Assembly (NCBI GenBank): GCA_904063045.1
Contig: CAJFCJ010000015.1
Coordinates: 124,001-188,000, forward strand
DNA: 64,000 nt
Reading direction: 5' to 3'
From: Dimorphilus gyrociliatus
Lineage: Eukaryota > Annelida > Polychaeta > Dinophilidae
Positions 62,218 through 64,000 of the stretch are shown here, piece by piece (the first letter of the stretch is position 1; the number at the start of each line of letters is the position of its first letter). The notes below the pieces were generated by a model. That model had not been told where the DNA came from. It saw only the letters and a program-made list of their open reading frames with translations, and made no database searches. The translations under genes and the position numbers were made by a program.

Positions 62218-62303
62218 TGGCACCGAAAGTGTGATTGTATACAATTTTTATATTATTTTGTTAAAGCAGCTGGGATTATGTTATTTTAAAGTAATAGAGT
62301 AAA

Positions 62304-64000
62304 ATGGATAGTATAGGAACATTTCAAATTCGGTAAGTTACAAGTTTTGATGTTAATGATTGAGATATTAATTACTGAAAATGGCTATCAATACAGTTGG
62401 AGTCAGGGATACGAAGGTGGTAACATACAGTATATCAATAAGGACACGATTGTTATAAAATGTGGAAATAATTTAAAGTTTATAAGGAATAATTCTGGCG
62501 AAACATCTGAGGACATTTACTCTTGTCCAGGAGGTGGAATAGGAACTTTTGCAGTTCACAGCCTCAATAAAGTTTTTGCTGTTTCGAAATCATCTATTAA
62601 ACCATCAATTCTGATAGTGAATTATCCAGATTTGCAACAAAAGCATGAATTAAAAAATGGAGCCGCCTTAGAGTATCAATGCATGCAATTCTCATCCTCC
62701 AGTTTCCTTGTATCAATTTCTGGAGTACCCGACTTTCAAATGGTTCTTTGGTAATTGAATTAATTTTATATATTATCTCTAAAATATTCACTTTAATTAT
62801 AATCTATGTTCTTTAAAGGAATTATCAAAAAAGTGAAAAACTATCATCCGTCGACTTTGGAACATCTAGACCAACTAATTTATCGTTTGATCCTACAAAT
62901 TGGAGACGAATGGTTACAACAACTGAAAAGAATATTAAAATGTGGACTGTTGAGCAATGTGATTCTGTTTATAGGATATTCGAAAGGTATTGAATTTACA
63001 TATCTTCATGTATTAAAACTAATACGCTCTCCTTATATAATTTTCTTTTACATAGAAAATATATGCTTCCTGGAGTTGATGGCTCTCTCCCTCAAGAACA
63101 TACTGATATATCAAAACAGATATCTAGACCAGACACATCCGCTAGTTATGCGGCTTATAACCCAGTTATACAAATGACAAGACGTACTTTAGCAGGCTTA
63201 ATTGATGATGAAGATGACGACGATTTTGAGTTATACATGGACGAGGTTGGAAGGGTTTTACCTATTTCACACGTTTGGACTCCTAAAGGAGATATTCTGA
63301 TTGGGTGTGAAGGAGGTCAATTATTAGAAATTAATACAGAAGATGAAAGCTTAAGATTTCTCTATTACCCGGATTATTATAGAGAGTTTGATGATGAAGT
63401 AGAAGATCCAGAAATTGTTGCAATTCAAAAAGAAACATCACAGTCTTCGGAAAATATTGAAAGAGAGCAAACGAAAGTAACAATAGCTGAAGGATCAGAT
63501 CCTATGGGTCTAAGGGACTCGTTCAAGTCTCTAATTCTTCATAAAAACGGTTTATTCGCCGGCGGTAAAGATGGTGTACTGCGACAATTTGAATATGAAA
63601 AGAGATTCAAACTCCTTAAATCTCAACCGGTCGGAAAAAGCATTAGCAGCTTGTCATTTAATACGAAATATGATAAACTAATAGTTGGAAGTGATGAAGG
63701 ATATATAGGATTATATCAGTTCAGTTCGGACCTAAATATTAGCGAAAGGTCAGAGACTATAATAGACCTTTCGTATGGACAATTTGTAGCTGTTGACGTT
63801 CTGTACGATAACGAAACAAACACGGATATTTGTATTGTAAGTTCCATAACCATCTAATAATCACTCTCTAATCAATTCTCCTATTCTATCAGACTGCAAG
63901 AGAAAATGGCGATATACAATCGTGGGATAGTCTGTCTTCATCTCTGTTATGCACGCTTAGTTTGGGCTTGCATATATCAGTTGTATCATCTAGTCCTCTA
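62304..64000 (+). CDS. CFAP43: CFAP43 (WDR96) N-terminal WD-repeat region, 3'-truncated
   Basis: Cilia and flagella associated protein 43, part of the tether/tether-head complex that positions inner dynein arms; needed for sperm flagella. Visible exons: 62304-62332, 62397-62750, 62819-62986, 63056-63836 and 63893 to the window edge. The short first exon gives MDSIGTFQIR and joins to WSQGYEGGN, aligning with human LQVRWVQGF. Other matches are GVPDFQMVLWN, FDPTNWRRM, KMWTVEQC, HVWTPKGDILIGCEGGQLLEI, and GLFAGGKDGVLRQFEYEKR. An acidic insert (DDEDDDDFELYMDE) lies in the fourth exon. The 5' end of exon 2 must be the acceptor at 62395-62396: the open frame upstream is intronic and adds nothing conserved. 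The rest of the gene lies right of the window. Confidence 0.92.

Overview
This window looks like nuclear DNA of a bilaterian animal with a compact, AT-rich genome. All fourteen recognised or modelled genes are eukaryotic. Almost all are split by GT-AG introns, most only 50-100 bp long, and the set includes animal cilia, mTOR and ER genes (DNAH10, CFAP43, ERICH2-like, RPTOR, FOXRED2, STARD7, FAM53). The style fits a small-genome spiralian such as a meiofaunal annelid, but that placement is inference. I see no bacterial operon, CRISPR array, rRNA, tRNA or recognisable transposon.

Layout. 461-1529 (+): 3' part of a NEK2 kinase whose N-lobe exons lie left of the window. 3070-10217 (+): complete 25-exon RPTOR (raptor, 1,285 aa). 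11537-13654 (+): ERICH2-like Ser/Arg-rich and Glu-rich protein. 16689-17359 (+): two-exon orphan single-pass membrane protein with a TATA-type promoter. 19321-35160 (-): complete axonemal inner-arm dynein heavy chain DNAH10, cut by about thirty tiny introns. 36057-41869 (+): tandem trio of diverged paralogues with a coiled coil and a probable beta-propeller; one carries a full RING finger, one a single Cys4 zinc module and one no zinc module. 42503-42796 (+): six-cysteine Shisa/CYYR1-like membrane protein. 42914-46056 (-): FOXRED2. 47347-49159 (-): STARD7. 49537-50230 (+): DUSP22/15-type phosphatase. 52357-58436 (+): FAM53 with unusually long introns. 61622-62116 (-): V-ATPase subunit e. 62304 to the window end (+): 5' part of CFAP43.

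Genes are packed closely. FOXRED2 and the six-cysteine gene converge with about 117 bp between stop codons. STARD7/DUSP and V-ATPase e/CFAP43 are divergent pairs with 377 and 187 bp between start codons. Cilia genes are prominent (DNAH10, CFAP43, probably ERICH2). A near-perfect RFX X-box sits just upstream of CFAP43, and two identical M-box/CLEAR-like sites flank the first exon of the V-ATPase gene.

The best candidate for something undescribed is the 36-42 kb tandem family. Its members share C-terminal motifs and intron positions but differ stepwise in the N-terminal zinc module. Exon limits were read by hand and checked by reading-frame phase. For every complete gene except DNAH10 the exon lengths sum to a whole number of codons; the DNAH10 internal exons were not summed.
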